A stretch of 64,000 nt of DNA from an uncultured Prevotella sp. GTDB taxonomy: Bacteria; Bacteroidota; Bacteroidia; Bacteroidales; Bacteroidaceae. The DNA lies in the NCBI GenBank assembly GCA_900317685.1, contig ONHQ01000008.1, positions 1-64,000 of the forward strand, given 5' to 3'. The notes under the pieces were generated by a model. The model was not told the DNA's origin. It did not search any database and saw only the letters and a program-made list of their open reading frames with translations. The position numbers and the translations under genes were made by a program. Positions 1-8,984 of the stretch are shown here, one piece after another; positions within the stretch are counted from its first letter, which is position 1; the number at the start of each line of letters is the position of its first letter.

Positions 1-60
1 AGTTAAGCCCACTTGCGCCGATGGTACTGCAATGCAATGCGGGAGAGTAGGAGGCCGCCC
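1..60 (+). rRNA. rrf: 5S ribosomal RNA, 3' part
   Basis: The first ~60 bases match the conserved 3' half of bacterial 5S rRNA, with the GCGCCGATGGTACTGC block followed by GGGAGAGTAGG and GCCGCC. The 5' half lies outside the window. It is followed directly by a terminator, as expected at the end of an rRNA operon. The exact 3' end is approximate. Confidence 0.9.
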
Positions 61-72
61 TCTTTCAACAAG

Positions 73-110
73 AGCCCTTGAGAACAGCAATGTTTTCAAG
101 GGCTTTTTTA
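73..110 (+). terminator. Intrinsic terminator of the rRNA operon
   Basis: A 13-base stem (AGCCCTTGAGAAC / GTTTTCAAGGGCT, with one wobble pair) around a 6-base loop is followed by a run of T. Confidence 0.85.
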
Positions 111-141
111 GTATGGTAAAGCCCTTCTCTAACTCAACTCC

Positions 142-184
142 AGCCCCTCTCTAGCTCTCCCCGAGGGGAGAGAATTGCTATACC
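142..184 (+). repeat. REP-like palindromic element, copy A
   Basis: The core is CTCTCCCC-GA-GGGGAGAG, with a left flank resembling AGCCCTTCCCTA and a right flank ending GCTATACC. It belongs to an intergenic family with copies at 216-260, 25222, 27789, 28139, 37931, 38172 and 40689. Confidence 0.75.
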
Positions 185-215
185 ATACCATCCTCCCTTA
201 ATTTATGCTCTTTGG

Positions 216-260
216 GGTATTGCGGTCCCCTCCCCTTGGGGAGGGCTAGGGAAGGGCTTT
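216..260 (-). repeat. REP-like palindromic element, copy B
   Basis: The core is CCCTCCCC-TT-GGGGAGGG, in reverse orientation to copy A. The flank GGTATTGC on one side and CTAGGGAAGGGCTT on the other are the complements of the family flanks. Confidence 0.75.
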
Positions 261-312
261 AGGGAGGGGCTTCTTATAATAATTTCTATTTCTTTTCGTT
301 ATCCTTATTGCT

Positions 313-1485
313 ATGCAGTGGACAGACAGAATCAGACAGGTAAAGATCATTCTTGTGGTGATGGCAATTGCGATTGCCGTGGCTTCTCTTGTCGTGTCTC
401 ATAGCATGACGCGTGACTTGGAAGCGCAGGAACGCAGCCGCATGGAGGTCTGGGCAGAGGCTATGCGGTCGCTCAACCAGGCTGACGAGAACACGGATTT
501 GAATCTCGTGCTGAAAGTGATTAACGACAACAATACGATACCAGTGATCGTGCTGGACCGTAAGGGGGCGGTTACTGACTTCCGCAACCTTGCTATCCAT
601 GCTTCTTCTCATGCCGACAGTTTGAAGAAGGCTGCGGAGATTGGACATGAGCTGTTGGCAAAGAACCGGAATATCCGTATCTTTCTCGACGCACAGCACC
701 ATGACTATATCGATGTCTGCTATGACGAGTCGTTGATGCTGAAACGTCTTTCCTGGTATCCCTACGTACAATTGGGTGTAGTGCTTCTCTTTGTCGTGGT
801 TGCCATCTTTGCCTTGCTGACCTCTAAGCGCGCAGAACAGAATAAGGTGTGGGTGGGTCTGTCGAAGGAGACTGCGCATCAGTTGGGAACGCCTATCTCC
901 AGTCTGATAGCCTGGGTGGAGATCCTGAAGGAGACCTATCCTGACGACACGTTGATTCCGGAGATGGTCAAAGACGTGAAGCGGCTGCAACTCATCGCAG
1001 ACCGTTTCTCAAAGATAGGCTCTGTTCCGGCTCCTGTGGCCACAGACCTCTTGGAGTTGTTGGGACATGTCGTCGACTATATGGACCGCCGAACAAGCAA
1101 GAAAGTAAAGATCCTGACCGACTTCCCGGCACATCAGGTGATCGTGGACCTCAATGGCTCTCTCTTTGAATGGGTGATAGAGAACCTGTGCAAGAATGCT
1201 GTGGATGCTATGGGCGGTGAGCAGGGTACCATAACATTGAAAGTGGTAGAGACCGATGCGTGGGTGTACTTGGATGTGCGCGATACAGGTAAAGGCATCC
1301 GAAAGCGTAATATAAATAATGTGTTCCGTCCTGGCTTCACCACCAAGAAGCGAGGATGGGGCTTGGGACTCAGCCTCGCCAAGCGCATCGTGGAGGAATA
1401 CCATCATGGGCGTATCTATGTCAAGGAGTCGGAGGTAGGCAAAGGAACTACTTTCCGCATAGAATTGCGTAAGTGCCACGCATAG
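313..1485 (+). CDS. Membrane-bound sensor histidine kinase (orphan)
   Basis: This is a two-component sensor kinase of 390 residues. Two membrane segments (about residues 10-30 and 148-170) enclose a periplasmic sensing region of about 115 residues with no domain I recognise. The cytoplasmic part has the H box with the probable phospho-acceptor His189 (context KETAHQLGTPI), an N box at 291-300 (NLCKNAVDAM), a G1 box DTGKGI near 324 and a G2 box GWGLGLSLAKR near 348. There is no HAMP domain. No response regulator lies beside it, so its partner is unknown. The ATG follows a repeat-rich leader and I see no clear promoter. The kinase call is secure from the motifs; the signal sensed is not known. 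Confidence 0.9.
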   Translation: MQWTDRIRQVKIILVVMAIAIAVASLVVSHSMTRDLEAQERSRMEVWAEAMRSLNQADENTDLNLVLKVINDNNTIPVIVLDRKGAVTDFRNLAIHASSHADSLKKAAEIGHELLAKNRNIRIFLDAQHHDYIDVCYDESLMLKRLSWYPYVQLGVVLLFVVVAIFALLTSKRAEQNKVWVGLSKETAHQLGTPISSLIAWVEILKETYPDDTLIPEMVKDVKRLQLIADRFSKIGSVPAPVATDLLELLGHVVDYMDRRTSKKVKILTDFPAHQVIVDLNGSLFEWVIENLCKNAVDAMGGEQGTITLKVVETDAWVYLDVRDTGKGIRKRNINNVFRPGFTTKKRGWGLGLSLAKRIVEEYHHGRIYVKESEVGKGTTFRIELRKCHA

Positions 1486-1528
1486 CCTTTGTTATCATTC
1501 CTCTTTTAAGAAACTTTTTGCAGATAAA

Positions 1529-1560
1529 TTTGACGCTATCAAAAAAAAGTAGTAACTTTG
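1529..1560 (+). promoter_or_regulatory. Promoter for DUF177-rpmF-fabH
   Basis: TTTG at 1529-1532, 20 bases, then TAACTTTG at 1553-1560 matches the Bacteroidota -33/-7 consensus. Transcription would start near 1566, which rules out a TTG start at 1558 for the next gene. Confidence 0.8.
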
Positions 1561-1590
1561 CACACCAAATGTGATATGTCTGTTTGTGAT

Positions 1591-2115
1591 ATGTCTAGTT
1601 TAGAGCAGTTTAAGATAGACTTGAAAGGCTTGTCGGAAGGCGACAATGTCTTTGACTTCGATTTGAGCGACTCATACTTCGAGGCTATTCAGGCCCCGGC
1701 AGTGCAGCGTGGCCGTGTGCATTCCTCGTTGACGATCCGTCGTACGGGGGACGTGTTCTATTTAGATTTTCACACAGACGGCTTTGTCATCGTTCCTTGC
1801 GATCTCTGCTTGGAAGACATGGAGCAGCCCATAGAGAGCGACGACCATCTGGTGGCAAAGTTTGGAGAAGACTATTCGGAGGATGACGACCTCGTCACGG
1901 TCAGAGAAGACAACGCTATTCTCGACGTGTCGTGGTTCATCTATGAATTTATAGAGCTCAGTATTCCACTCAGGCATGTGCATGCACCTGGAAAATGCGA
2001 CCCTGCCATGATGAAGATTCTTCAAGAACATTCGGCCGCCCGAAGCGGTGATGAGGATACGGAGCCTGTGGATTCCCGATGGGCAGCATTGAAAAAGATA
2101 AAAGATAAAAATTAA
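1591..2115 (+). CDS. DUF177 (YceD-like) protein
   Basis: This is a DUF177/YceD family protein of 174 residues if it starts at ATG 1591 (an in-frame ATG at 1576 is the alternative). The upstream in-frame TTG at 1558 overlaps the -7 box and is rejected. The protein is acidic and has a CxxC pair (CDLCLE) in its middle, followed by an acidic stretch (EDYSEDDD). The family is nearly always placed just before rpmF, as here, and YceD has been linked to 23S rRNA and ribosome maturation in other bacteria. The gap to rpmF is 13 bases, so the two are almost certainly co-transcribed. The family assignment is good; the biochemical role is inferred from neighbours. Confidence 0.85.
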   Translation: MSSLEQFKIDLKGLSEGDNVFDFDLSDSYFEAIQAPAVQRGRVHSSLTIRRTGDVFYLDFHTDGFVIVPCDLCLEDMEQPIESDDHLVAKFGEDYSEDDDLVTVREDNAILDVSWFIYEFIELSIPLRHVHAPGKCDPAMMKILQEHSAARSGDEDTEPVDSRWAALKKIKDKN

Positions 2116-2128
2116 AGATTAAACAATT

Positions 2129-2314
2129 ATGGCACATCCTAAAAGAAGACAGTCTAAGACTCGTACACTTAAGCGTAGAACTCACGATAAGGCAGTAGCC
2201 CCCACATTGGCAGTATGCCCTAACTGCGGCGCTTACTATGTCTATCACACCGTTTGCCCGACATGCGGTTACTATCGTGGCAAGGTTGCTATCGTTAAGG
2301 AAGCTGCTGAGTAA
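2129..2314 (+). CDS. rpmF: 50S ribosomal protein L32
   Basis: L32 is a small protein of the large ribosomal subunit. The 61-residue product starts [13 protein letters not shown], with the basic N-terminus typical of L32, and carries a zinc ribbon made of CPNC and CPTC pairs separated by 11 residues ([20 protein letters not shown]). Its TAA stop overlaps the ATG of fabH by one base (TAATG), which indicates translational coupling. The DUF177-rpmF-fabH order is common in bacteria and links ribosome supply to fatty acid synthesis. Confidence 0.97.
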   Translation: MAHPKRRQSKTRTLKRRTHDKAVAPTLAVCPNCGAYYVYHTVCPTCGYYRGKVAIVKEAAE

Positions 2315-3336
2315 TGGGAAAGATTAACGCGATAATCACAGGTGTTGGCGGCTACGTGCCCGACTATGTCCTCACCAACGAGGAACTGTCGCGCATGGTA
2401 GACACCAGCGATGAGTGGATTACTACGCGTGTCGGCATCAAAGAACGCCGTATCCTCACTGAGGAAGGCCTCGGATCAAGCTATATGGGGCGCAAGGCTG
2501 CCAAGCAGCTGCTCCGTAAAACAGGTGTTGATCCGGATAGCATTGATGCACTCATCGTCTCGACAACGACCCCTGACTATCCTTTCCCCTCTACGGCAAG
2601 CATCATCCTGGGTAAGCTGGGACTGAAAAACGCTTTCGCCTTTGATATGTCGTGCGCCTGCTGTGGCTTTATCTATGCCCTTGAGCAGGCCTCCTCGATG
2701 ATTCAGAGCGGTCGTTACAAAAAGATCATTGTGGTTTCTGCTGAGAAGATGTCGTCGATTGTCGACTACACCGACCGACAGACCTGCGTGCTCTTTGGCG
2801 ACGGCGCCGGTGCTGTGCTCGTGGAGGCAACAGAGGAAGAAGGCATCGGCTTCCAAAACTCATTCTTGCGTACCGATGGCGCTGGTCTGCCCTTCCTTCA
2901 CATGAAGGCCGGCGGTAGCGTCTGCCCTCCCTCACATTTCACGGTAGACCATCGTCTGCACTATATCTATCAGGAGGGACGCAACGTGTTCCGCTATGCC
3001 GTGACGGATATGAGCGATGATGTGGACTACATCATGAAGCATAATGGTCTGACGGCTGATGACGTGGACTGGGTGATCCCGCACGAGGCTAACCTGCGTA
3101 TCATCGATGCAGTGGCTAAGCGTGCCGATCTGCCGATCGAAAAGGTGATGATCAATATCGACCACTACGGCAATACCAGTTCCGCTACCATTCCTTTGGC
3201 AATGTGGGACAACGAGGCTAAGCTGAAGAAGGGCGATAACGTCATCCTCACTGCTTTCGGAGCCGGATTTGTTCACGGAGCTATGTATCTGAAATGGGCT
3301 TACGATGGTGCTGCCGCAGCAGCAGAGAAAAAGTAA
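2314..3336 (+). CDS. fabH: 3-oxoacyl-ACP synthase III (KAS III)
   Basis: KAS III starts fatty acid synthesis by condensing acetyl-CoA or a branched acyl-CoA with malonyl-ACP in the cytoplasm. The 340-residue length is slightly above the usual 315-330. The active-site Cys116 lies in SCACCGF, the catalytic His in [11 protein letters not shown] and the catalytic Asn in [10 protein letters not shown]. Cys117 takes the place of the usual Ala after the catalytic Cys, so three Cys crowd the active-site loop. The C-terminal tail is rich in Ala and Lys. The gene overlaps rpmF and is followed by a terminator, so it ends the operon. Confidence 0.96.
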   Translation: MGKINAIITGVGGYVPDYVLTNEELSRMVDTSDEWITTRVGIKERRILTEEGLGSSYMGRKAAKQLLRKTGVDPDSIDALIVSTTTPDYPFPSTASIILGKLGLKNAFAFDMSCACCGFIYALEQASSMIQSGRYKKIIVVSAEKMSSIVDYTDRQTCVLFGDGAGAVLVEATEEEGIGFQNSFLRTDGAGLPFLHMKAGGSVCPPSHFTVDHRLHYIYQEGRNVFRYAVTDMSDDVDYIMKHNGLTADDVDWVIPHEANLRIIDAVAKRADLPIEKVMINIDHYGNTSSATIPLAMWDNEAKLKKGDNVILTAFGAGFVHGAMYLKWAYDGAAAAAEKK

Positions 3337-3365
3337 CTCGTAAGATCCTTCATTCATAACAACAG

Positions 3366-3407
3366 AAAAACGCATCCTTCTTGTTATAGTAAGAATGCGT
3401 TTTTTTG
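3366..3407 (+). terminator. Terminator after fabH
   Basis: An AAACGCAT / ATGCGTTT stem extended by CTT/AAG after one mismatch leads into a run of seven T. Confidence 0.8.
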
Positions 3408-3441
3408 TTTGATGATATTGTATGTTTAATTAAAAGTACTT

Positions 3442-4323
3442 ATGCATAAGGCCGGTTTTGTAAATATCGTAGGAAACCCCAATGTTGGTAAGTCAACGCT
3501 GATGAACCAGCTTGTCGGTGAGAAGATCAGTATCGCCACGTTTAAGGCGCAGACGACGCGGCACCGCATTATGGGCATCGTCAATAAGCCCAACATGCAG
3601 ATTGTCTTCTCTGACACGCCCGGTGTGTTGAAACCTAATTATAAGATGCAGGAGATGATGCTGGCATTCTCTGAGTCTGCCTTGGCAGATGCCGACATCC
3701 TGCTCTATGTCACTGACGTGGTGGAGAATCCGGAAAAGAATCTCGACTTCCTGGAAAAGGTCAGGGAGATGAAGATCCCTGTGCTGTTGCTGATCAACAA
3801 GATCGATGAGACCGACCAACAGCATCTCGGTGACATCGTGGAGAAGTGGCATGCGCTGTTGCCCAATGCCGAAATTCTGCCGATCTCGGCTCAGAACAAG
3901 TTTGGCATAGACATGCTCATGAAACGCATCGAAGAGCTGTTGCCCGAGAGTCCTGCTTATTTCGACAAGGACCAGCTGACCGATAAGCCGGCTAAGTTCT
4001 TTGTCTCGGAGATCATCCGCGAGAAGATCCTGCGCTATTACGACAAGGAGATTCCTTATTCCGTGGAGGTCGTTGTGGAGCGTTTCAAGGAAGACGAGCA
4101 CCATATCCATATCAATGCGGTCATCTATGTGGAGCGCGACTCACAAAAAGGCATCATCATCGGACATCAGGGCACTGCCTTGAAGAAGGTGTCGTCGGAA
4201 GCCCGCAAGAGCCTTGAGAAGTTCTTTGGCAAGGCTATCTATTTGGAGACCTTCGTCAAAGTCGACAAGGACTGGCGCAACTCCCAACGGGAACTCGACC
4301 ACTTCGGGTACAACCCGCAATAA
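3442..4323 (+). CDS. era: GTPase Era
   Basis: Era is an essential GTPase that binds the 3' end of 16S rRNA and helps assemble the 30S subunit. The 293-residue length is typical. The G1 motif GNPNVGKST is at residues 11-19, G3 is DTPG, and G4 is NKID. The C-terminal KH domain has its signature loop GIIIGHQGTALKKV. It precedes a second ribosome-assembly GTPase gene, der, with a gap of about 125 bases, so the pair may be expressed together. Confidence 0.97.
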   Translation: MHKAGFVNIVGNPNVGKSTLMNQLVGEKISIATFKAQTTRHRIMGIVNKPNMQIVFSDTPGVLKPNYKMQEMMLAFSESALADADILLYVTDVVENPEKNLDFLEKVREMKIPVLLLINKIDETDQQHLGDIVEKWHALLPNAEILPISAQNKFGIDMLMKRIEELLPESPAYFDKDQLTDKPAKFFVSEIIREKILRYYDKEIPYSVEVVVERFKEDEHHIHINAVIYVERDSQKGIIIGHQGTALKKVSSEARKSLEKFFGKAIYLETFVKVDKDWRNSQRELDHFGYNPQ

Positions 4324-4447
4324 GAATGTTAAATGTAGCGTGTTGAATGTTGACACAACACTCACACGATTCCCCTGACTGTATGGCAGGGTGCACTCTC
4401 CTTCGGGAGGGCCGAAGAATGTTAAACTTCAGAAATCAAACAACGAA

Positions 4448-5761
4448 ATGGCAAATTTAGTAGCTATTGTAGGACGCCCCAATGTGGGAAAGTCCACACT
4501 TTTTAATCGTATGACCCAGAGCCGCAGGGCTATTGTAAGCGATGTAGCCGGCACAACGCGTGACCGACAGTACGGCAAATGTAGTTGGAACGGCAAGGAA
4601 TTCTCCGTGGTCGATACCGGAGGATGGGTCGTGAAATCAGATGATATCTTTGAGGATGCCATCCGCCAGCAGGTGAAGGTCGCCACAGAAGAGGCGGACC
4701 TGGTACTCTTTCTGGTGGATGTGGAGACAGGCGTGACCGACTGGGATGAGGATGTAGCTATGATCCTGCGCCGTGCCAAGCTGCCGGTGATTCTTGTAGC
4801 AAATAAGGTCGACAATAGCGGCAACGCTTACGAGGCCGCTGAGTTCTATCGCCTCGGACTGGGAGATCCTGTCTGCATCAGTGCGGCGACGGGTGGCGGT
4901 ACGGGTGATCTGCTTGACTTGATATTGACCAAACTGCCAAACAATATCGATGAGACACCGGATGAGAATATCCCGCGCTTCGCCGTCGTTGGTCGCCCTA
5001 ATGCCGGTAAGTCGAGCCTGATCAATGCCTTTATCGGTGAGGAGCGCAATATCGTCACGGATATTGCCGGTACCACACGCGACAGCATCTATACACGCTA
5101 TACCAAGTTTGGCTTTGACTTCTATCTCGTTGACACAGCCGGCATCCGCCGTAAGAACAAGGTGAGCGAAGACTTGGAATTCTATAGTGTCATGCGCAGC
5201 ATCCGTGCTATTGAGAACAGTGATGTCTGCATACTGATGATTGATGCCACACGAGGTATTGAGGCGCAGGATATGAACATCTTCCAGTTGATACAGAAGA
5301 ACAATAAGAGCTTGGTTGTCGTTGTCAACAAGTGGGACTTGGTGGAGGACAAGAGCCAGAAGGCCATCGACACCTTCAAGAATGCCATTCACAACCGTAT
5401 GGCTCCCTTTGTCGATTTTCCGATCATCTTTGCTTCCGCACTGACCAAACAGCGTATCTTCAAGGTGTTGGAAACAGCTAAGCAGGTCTATATCAACCGT
5501 GAGACACGTATCGGAACGACGAAGCTCAACGAGGTGATGCTGCCGATCATCGAGCAGACACCGCCACCTTCTACAAAAGGAAAGTATATCAAGATCAAGT
5601 ATTGCTCACAGTTGCCCAACACGCAGATACCCTCTTTCGTGTTCTATGCCAACCTGCCGCAATATATTAAGGAGCCTTATCGCCGTTTCCTGGAGAACAA
5701 GATCCGCGAGAACTGGTCGATGCATGGCTGTCCGATCAATGTGTTTATCCGTCAGAAGTAA
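4448..5761 (+). CDS. der: Double-domain GTPase Der (EngA)
   Basis: Der has two GTPase domains and acts in assembly of the 50S subunit. The ATG at 4448 gives [17 protein letters not shown] and a length of 437 residues, the usual size. An in-frame GTG at 4391 would add 19 residues unlike the family, so it is rejected. The first G1 motif is GRPNVGKST at residues 8-16, and the second, GRPNAGKSS, is near 185. G3 motifs are DTGG and DTAG, and both NKxD motifs (NKVD, NKWD) are present. The C-terminal KH-like domain is intact. The next gene starts one base after the stop codon. Confidence 0.97.
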   Translation: MANLVAIVGRPNVGKSTLFNRMTQSRRAIVSDVAGTTRDRQYGKCSWNGKEFSVVDTGGWVVKSDDIFEDAIRQQVKVATEEADLVLFLVDVETGVTDWDEDVAMILRRAKLPVILVANKVDNSGNAYEAAEFYRLGLGDPVCISAATGGGTGDLLDLILTKLPNNIDETPDENIPRFAVVGRPNAGKSSLINAFIGEERNIVTDIAGTTRDSIYTRYTKFGFDFYLVDTAGIRRKNKVSEDLEFYSVMRSIRAIENSDVCILMIDATRGIEAQDMNIFQLIQKNNKSLVVVVNKWDLVEDKSQKAIDTFKNAIHNRMAPFVDFPIIFASALTKQRIFKVLETAKQVYINRETRIGTTKLNEVMLPIIEQTPPPSTKGKYIKIKYCSQLPNTQIPSFVFYANLPQYIKEPYRRFLENKIRENWSMHGCPINVFIRQK

Positions 5762-5762
5762 G

Positions 5763-6161
5763 ATGCAGAAAGTATGGCGATATGTGGTGTTGGGTGCAGT
5801 CTTGTCCTTGCCTATGGCCTGCAAGAAAGCTCCGACGCCCGCCGAGATAGCTGCCCATGCCGCCAAAGGCTATTACGATCAGCTGTTGGCAGGAAAGTAT
5901 AAGGATTTTGTGGCGGGCACATACATGCCCTATAAGATTCCGGACAGCTATCGTAAACAATTGGAAGACAATGCCCGGATGTTTGTGGCGCAACAGGAGC
6001 AAGAGCATCGTGGCATCAAGAAGGTGAAGATCCTCGATGCCAAGGCTGATACCGTCAAGCATGTGGCCAATGTGTATTTGATATTTGAATATGGAGACAG
6101 CACGCGCGAAGAAGTGTGCGTGCCGATGGTGGAGAAGAAAGGCGTGTGGTATACACGGTGA
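5763..6161 (+). CDS. Small lipoprotein, NTF2/DUF4878-like
   Basis: The 132-residue product has a lipoprotein signal peptide with lipobox LPMAC (Cys about residue 20). The mature part has the pattern of small NTF2-like or DUF4878-type lipoproteins: a helix with paired Tyr (GYYDQLLAGKYKDFV) followed by alternating strands ending in a GVWYTR motif. The function is unknown. The start is the ATG one base after the der stop; a longer in-frame reading inside der is rejected because it buries the signal peptide. It is probably translated from the der transcript and ends at a strong terminator. Confidence 0.75.
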   Translation: MQKVWRYVVLGAVLSLPMACKKAPTPAEIAAHAAKGYYDQLLAGKYKDFVAGTYMPYKIPDSYRKQLEDNARMFVAQQEQEHRGIKKVKILDAKADTVKHVANVYLIFEYGDSTREEVCVPMVEKKGVWYTR

Positions 6162-6195
6162 CGCTTCCCGTCATGTAGGAAAATATAATAAGGAC

Positions 6196-6281
6196 AAACG
6201 CTTCCTCTCGCAATGAAGAGGAAGCGTTTCTTTTATATTAAGCGTTTCTTTTATATTTATATTAAGCGTTTCTTTTATATT
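6196..6281 (+). terminator. Terminator with triplicated 3' arm
   Basis: The stem AAACGCTTCCTCT / AGAGGAAGCGTTT encloses a 7-base loop. The 3' arm plus T-rich tail (AAGCGTTTCTTTTATATT) is then repeated twice more at 6240 and 6264. It lies between convergent genes, but the tail orientation serves the plus strand. Confidence 0.8.
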
Positions 6282-6290
6282 ATTGGTGGT

Positions 6291-7061
6291 CTATGAGTTC
6301 TCTTCCTGCATTTCCACCTTTTTTACTTTACGGAACAGATCGCTGGCAAAGACCAGGTCGTTGAGCTTCTTGTTGGTGGAGCTGATGACTTGGTCTTTAT
6401 TGCCCTGCCACTCCTTATGTCCTTTATAGATGAAGACGATGTTCTCGCCGATACCCATGACCGAGTTCATGTCATGGGTGTTGATGATCGTTGTCATCTG
6501 ATAGTCTTTGGTGATCTCGGACAGCAGTTTGTCGATGACCAGTGAGGTCTTCGGGTCCAAGCCCGAGTTGGGCTCGTCGCAGAAGAGATACTTCGGGTTA
6601 AGCACGATGGCACGCGCAATAGCCACACGCTTCTGCATACCGCCGGAGATCTCGTCAGGATATTTGTTGCGGGCGTCCAAAAGGTTGACACGCTCCAGAC
6701 ACTCCTGGGCTCTTTTGGCTCGCTCGCGGGAGGTCATATTGGAGAACATGTCCAAAGGAAACTGCACGTTCTCTTGTACCGTCAAAGAGTCGAAGAGCGC
6801 GGCGCCTTGGAAGATCATGCCCATCTCGCGCCGCATCATCACTTTCTCTTTCTTCGTCATCGCCGTGAAGTCGCGTCCGTCGTAGAGGATCTGGCCTTGT
6901 GTCGGCTCAAGCAGCCCTACGATGTTTTTCATCAGCACAGTTTTGCCGGAACCACTCTGTCCGATGATGAGATTGGTCTTGCCAGTCTCAAAGACTGCAC
7001 TGATGTTGTCGAGAACGGTCTTGTCCTCAAAGCGTTTCGTGAGATTTTTGACTTCTATCAT
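6291..7061 (-). CDS. mlaF: Phospholipid-transport ABC ATPase, MlaF-like
   Basis: This is the ATPase of an Mla-type importer that moves phospholipids between the outer and inner membranes. The 256-residue product has Walker A GQSGSGKT at 34-41, the Q-loop in MIFQGAALFDSLTV, the ABC signature SGGMQKR, Walker B YLFCDEP and the D-loop SGLDP. The ALFDSLTV after the Q-loop and the EPNSGLDP stretch are typical of MlaF. It lies 3 bases downstream of the permease gene on the same strand. A substrate-binding MCE protein would complete the system but is not in this window. Confidence 0.9.
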   Translation of the reverse strand: MIEVKNLTKRFEDKTVLDNISAVFETGKTNLIIGQSGSGKTVLMKNIVGLLEPTQGQILYDGRDFTAMTKKEKVMMRREMGMIFQGAALFDSLTVQENVQFPLDMFSNMTSRERAKRAQECLERVNLLDARNKYPDEISGGMQKRVAIARAIVLNPKYLFCDEPNSGLDPKTSLVIDKLLSEITKDYQMTTIINTHDMNSVMGIGENIVFIYKGHKEWQGNKDQVISSTNKKLNDLVFASDLFRKVKKVEMQEENS

Positions 7062-7064
7062 AGC

Positions 7065-7823
7065 TTAACTCAGTAATTGCGTAAGGAAAACGTCGGAGAA
7101 GAGGATGAGCACACTGCTGCATACGACAGCATCGGTGGAAGCCTTGCCCACCTCGACGGAGCCTCCCTCCACCGTGTAGCCGAAATAGGACGATACGCTG
7201 GAGATGATAAAGGCAAAGAACAGACTCTTGATGATGCTCATCCACATAAACCAGGGATTGAAAGCGTGGTGCATGCCGGCCGTGAGATCGTCGGGCGACA
7301 TCATGTGTCCGATGATAGCTGTAGCATAAGCGCCAACGATGCCCATGGCCGACGAGAAGATCACCAGGAAAGGCATGATAGTCACCAAGCCGAGAATCTT
7401 CGGCAAGATGAGATAGTTGGCCGAGTTCACGCCCATGATGTCGAGCGCGTCGATCTGTTGTGTGACGCGCATGGTGCCTAACTCTGAGGCGATATTTGAC
7501 CCCACCTTGCCGGAAAGGATCAGACACATGATGGAAGAGGAAAACTCAAGAAGCATGATCTCGCGCGTGGTGTAGCCCGTTGTCCAACGCGGCATCCACG
7601 GACTGGAGATGTTTACCTTCATCTGGATACAGATGACCGCACCGATGAAGAAGCTGATCATCAGCACGATAGCGATGGAGTCGACTCCCAGCTGGGACAT
7701 CTCTTTCACATAGCGCTTCATAAACATGCGCATTCGTTCCGGACGCGCAAAGGTGCGTCCCATCAAGATGAGATAACGTCCGAAGGTGGTGAGATAACGA
7801 TGAAGCAACTTCAATAAAAGCAT
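7065..7823 (-). CDS. mlaE: MlaE-type ABC permease
   Basis: This is the inner-membrane permease that pairs with the ATPase just downstream. The 252-residue product has an N-terminal amphipathic stretch and about five membrane helices. The family core is visible: an EFSSSIMCLILSGKVGSNIASELGTMRVTQQIDALDIMGV stretch in which ELGTMRVTQQIDAL is the coupling region that MlaE proteins share. It is the first gene of a two-gene minus-strand operon, transcribed divergently from lptB, another envelope-lipid ABC gene. The family assignment is confident. Confidence 0.9.
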   Translation of the reverse strand: MLLLKLLHRYLTTFGRYLILMGRTFARPERMRMFMKRYVKEMSQLGVDSIAIVLMISFFIGAVICIQMKVNISSPWMPRWTTGYTTREIMLLEFSSSIMCLILSGKVGSNIASELGTMRVTQQIDALDIMGVNSANYLILPKILGLVTIMPFLVIFSSAMGIVGAYATAIIGHMMSPDDLTAGMHHAFNPWFMWMSIIKSLFFAFIISSVSSYFGYTVEGGSVEVGKASTDAVVCSSVLILFSDVFLTQLLS

Positions 7824-7846
7824 GGGCTATAACCTATTTGATGATG

Positions 7847-7880
7847 CAAAAGTAACCAAAATCCCATAAAAAACTGCAAT
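7847..7880 (-). promoter_or_regulatory. Promoter of the mlaEF operon
   Basis: On the minus strand TACTTTTG (plus 7847-7854) lies 19 bases from TTGCAG, fitting the -7 and a weak -33 element. The start codon is about 25 bases downstream. Confidence 0.65.
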
Positions 7881-7928
7881 AAACAGAAGAGTTTTTGCTT
7901 TTATCAATGTTATTAGGTGTTTTTTTAG

Positions 7929-7936
7929 TATTTTTG
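7929..7936 (+). promoter_or_regulatory. -7 element of lptB
   Basis: TATTTTTG is followed 17 bases later by the lptB ATG. The -33 region is weak at the expected spacing. Confidence 0.5.
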
Positions 7937-7953
7937 CATTCAAAACTATTATC

Positions 7954-8925
7954 ATGGACGAAACATTACAAGCACCTGTACAGCAGGATACGGAAGACCA
8001 GCAACCATTGCAGACTGCCGAGGAAAACGCAACCGAAGAGGCTGCTCAGACTGAGGCACGCCCCGATGTGGAGCACATGACTCCCGAGGAGGTGGACAAG
8101 TTGCTCATGAGCAAGTTGAAACATAAGGAGTTGCATGCTGAGGGACTGGTCAAGCGCTATGGTAAACGTACCGTGGCTGATCATGTCACGTTTAATGTCA
8201 AACAGGGTGAGATCGTGGGATTGCTCGGACCTAACGGTGCCGGTAAGACGACCTCTTTCTACATGACGACGGGATTGATCGTGCCCAACGAGGGCCATGT
8301 CTTCATCGATGATAAGGAAATCACAAAGTTCCCTGTCTATAAGCGCGCACGGGCCGGTATCGGATACTTGCCGCAGGAGGCCAGCGTATTCCGGAAGCTG
8401 AGCGTGGAGGACAATATCATGGCAGTGCTGGAGATGACAAAGCTCTCGCGCCAGGAACAACTCGATAAGTTGGAAAGTCTGATCAGTGAGTTCCGACTCA
8501 ACAAGGTGAGGAAGAACAAGGGTGACCGCCTCTCCGGTGGTGAGCGCCGCCGTACGGAGATTGCCCGCTGTCTGGCTATCGACCCGAAGTTCATCATGCT
8601 CGATGAGCCTTTTGCCGGTGTCGACCCTATTGCCGTGGAAGACATTCAGCATATCGTGTGGCGACTGAAATACCGCAATATCGGCATCCTCATCACTGAC
8701 CATAATGTGCAGGAGACTTTGTCCATCACCGACCGCGCCTATCTGCTCTTCGAGGGCCGCATCCTCTTTCAGGGATTGCCCGAGGAACTGGCTGCCAACA
8801 AAATCGTGAGAAAGAACTATCTGAGTGATAACTTCGTCTACCGCAAGTTCCAGTCCAATGAGGAGGACAGAGCCTTTGCTGCCCAATCCCGAAAGTCTTT
8901 GCTTGCAGAAGTTTATGGCGGGTAG
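7954..8925 (+). CDS. lptB: LPS-export ABC ATPase LptB with acidic N-terminal extension
   Basis: LptB powers lipopolysaccharide extraction from the inner membrane. Walker [10 protein letters not shown] starts at residue 92, followed by the signature [13 protein letters not shown] and Walker [22 protein letters not shown] is the usual LptB switch region. The protein is 323 residues against about 240 for E. coli LptB. The extra part is an N-terminal stretch of about 55 residues rich in Glu, Gln and Thr with no hydrophobic segment, plus about 30 residues at the C-terminus. The start is set by a promoter 17 bases upstream, so the N-terminal tail appears genuine. It stands alone, divergent from mlaEF. 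Confidence 0.9.
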   Translation: MDETLQAPVQQDTEDQQPLQTAEENATEEAAQTEARPDVEHMTPEEVDKLLMSKLKHKELHAEGLVKRYGKRTVADHVTFNVKQGEIVGLLGPNGAGKTTSFYMTTGLIVPNEGHVFIDDKEITKFPVYKRARAGIGYLPQEASVFRKLSVEDNIMAVLEMTKLSRQEQLDKLESLISEFRLNKVRKNKGDRLSGGERRRTEIARCLAIDPKFIMLDEPFAGVDPIAVEDIQHIVWRLKYRNIGILITDHNVQETLSITDRAYLLFEGRILFQGLPEELAANKIVRKNYLSDNFVYRKFQSNEEDRAFAAQSRKSLLAEVYGG

Positions 8926-8984
8926 AGGATGGTTAAAAAAACAAATTTTTCCACCTTATATTAGGTAGATTGGTAAAATATGCG

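Noticed and set aside
142-260. The GC palindromes as simple transcription terminators
   Set aside because: They lack T-runs, share sequence outside the stem, and also occur at places where no terminator is needed, so a repeat family explains them better.
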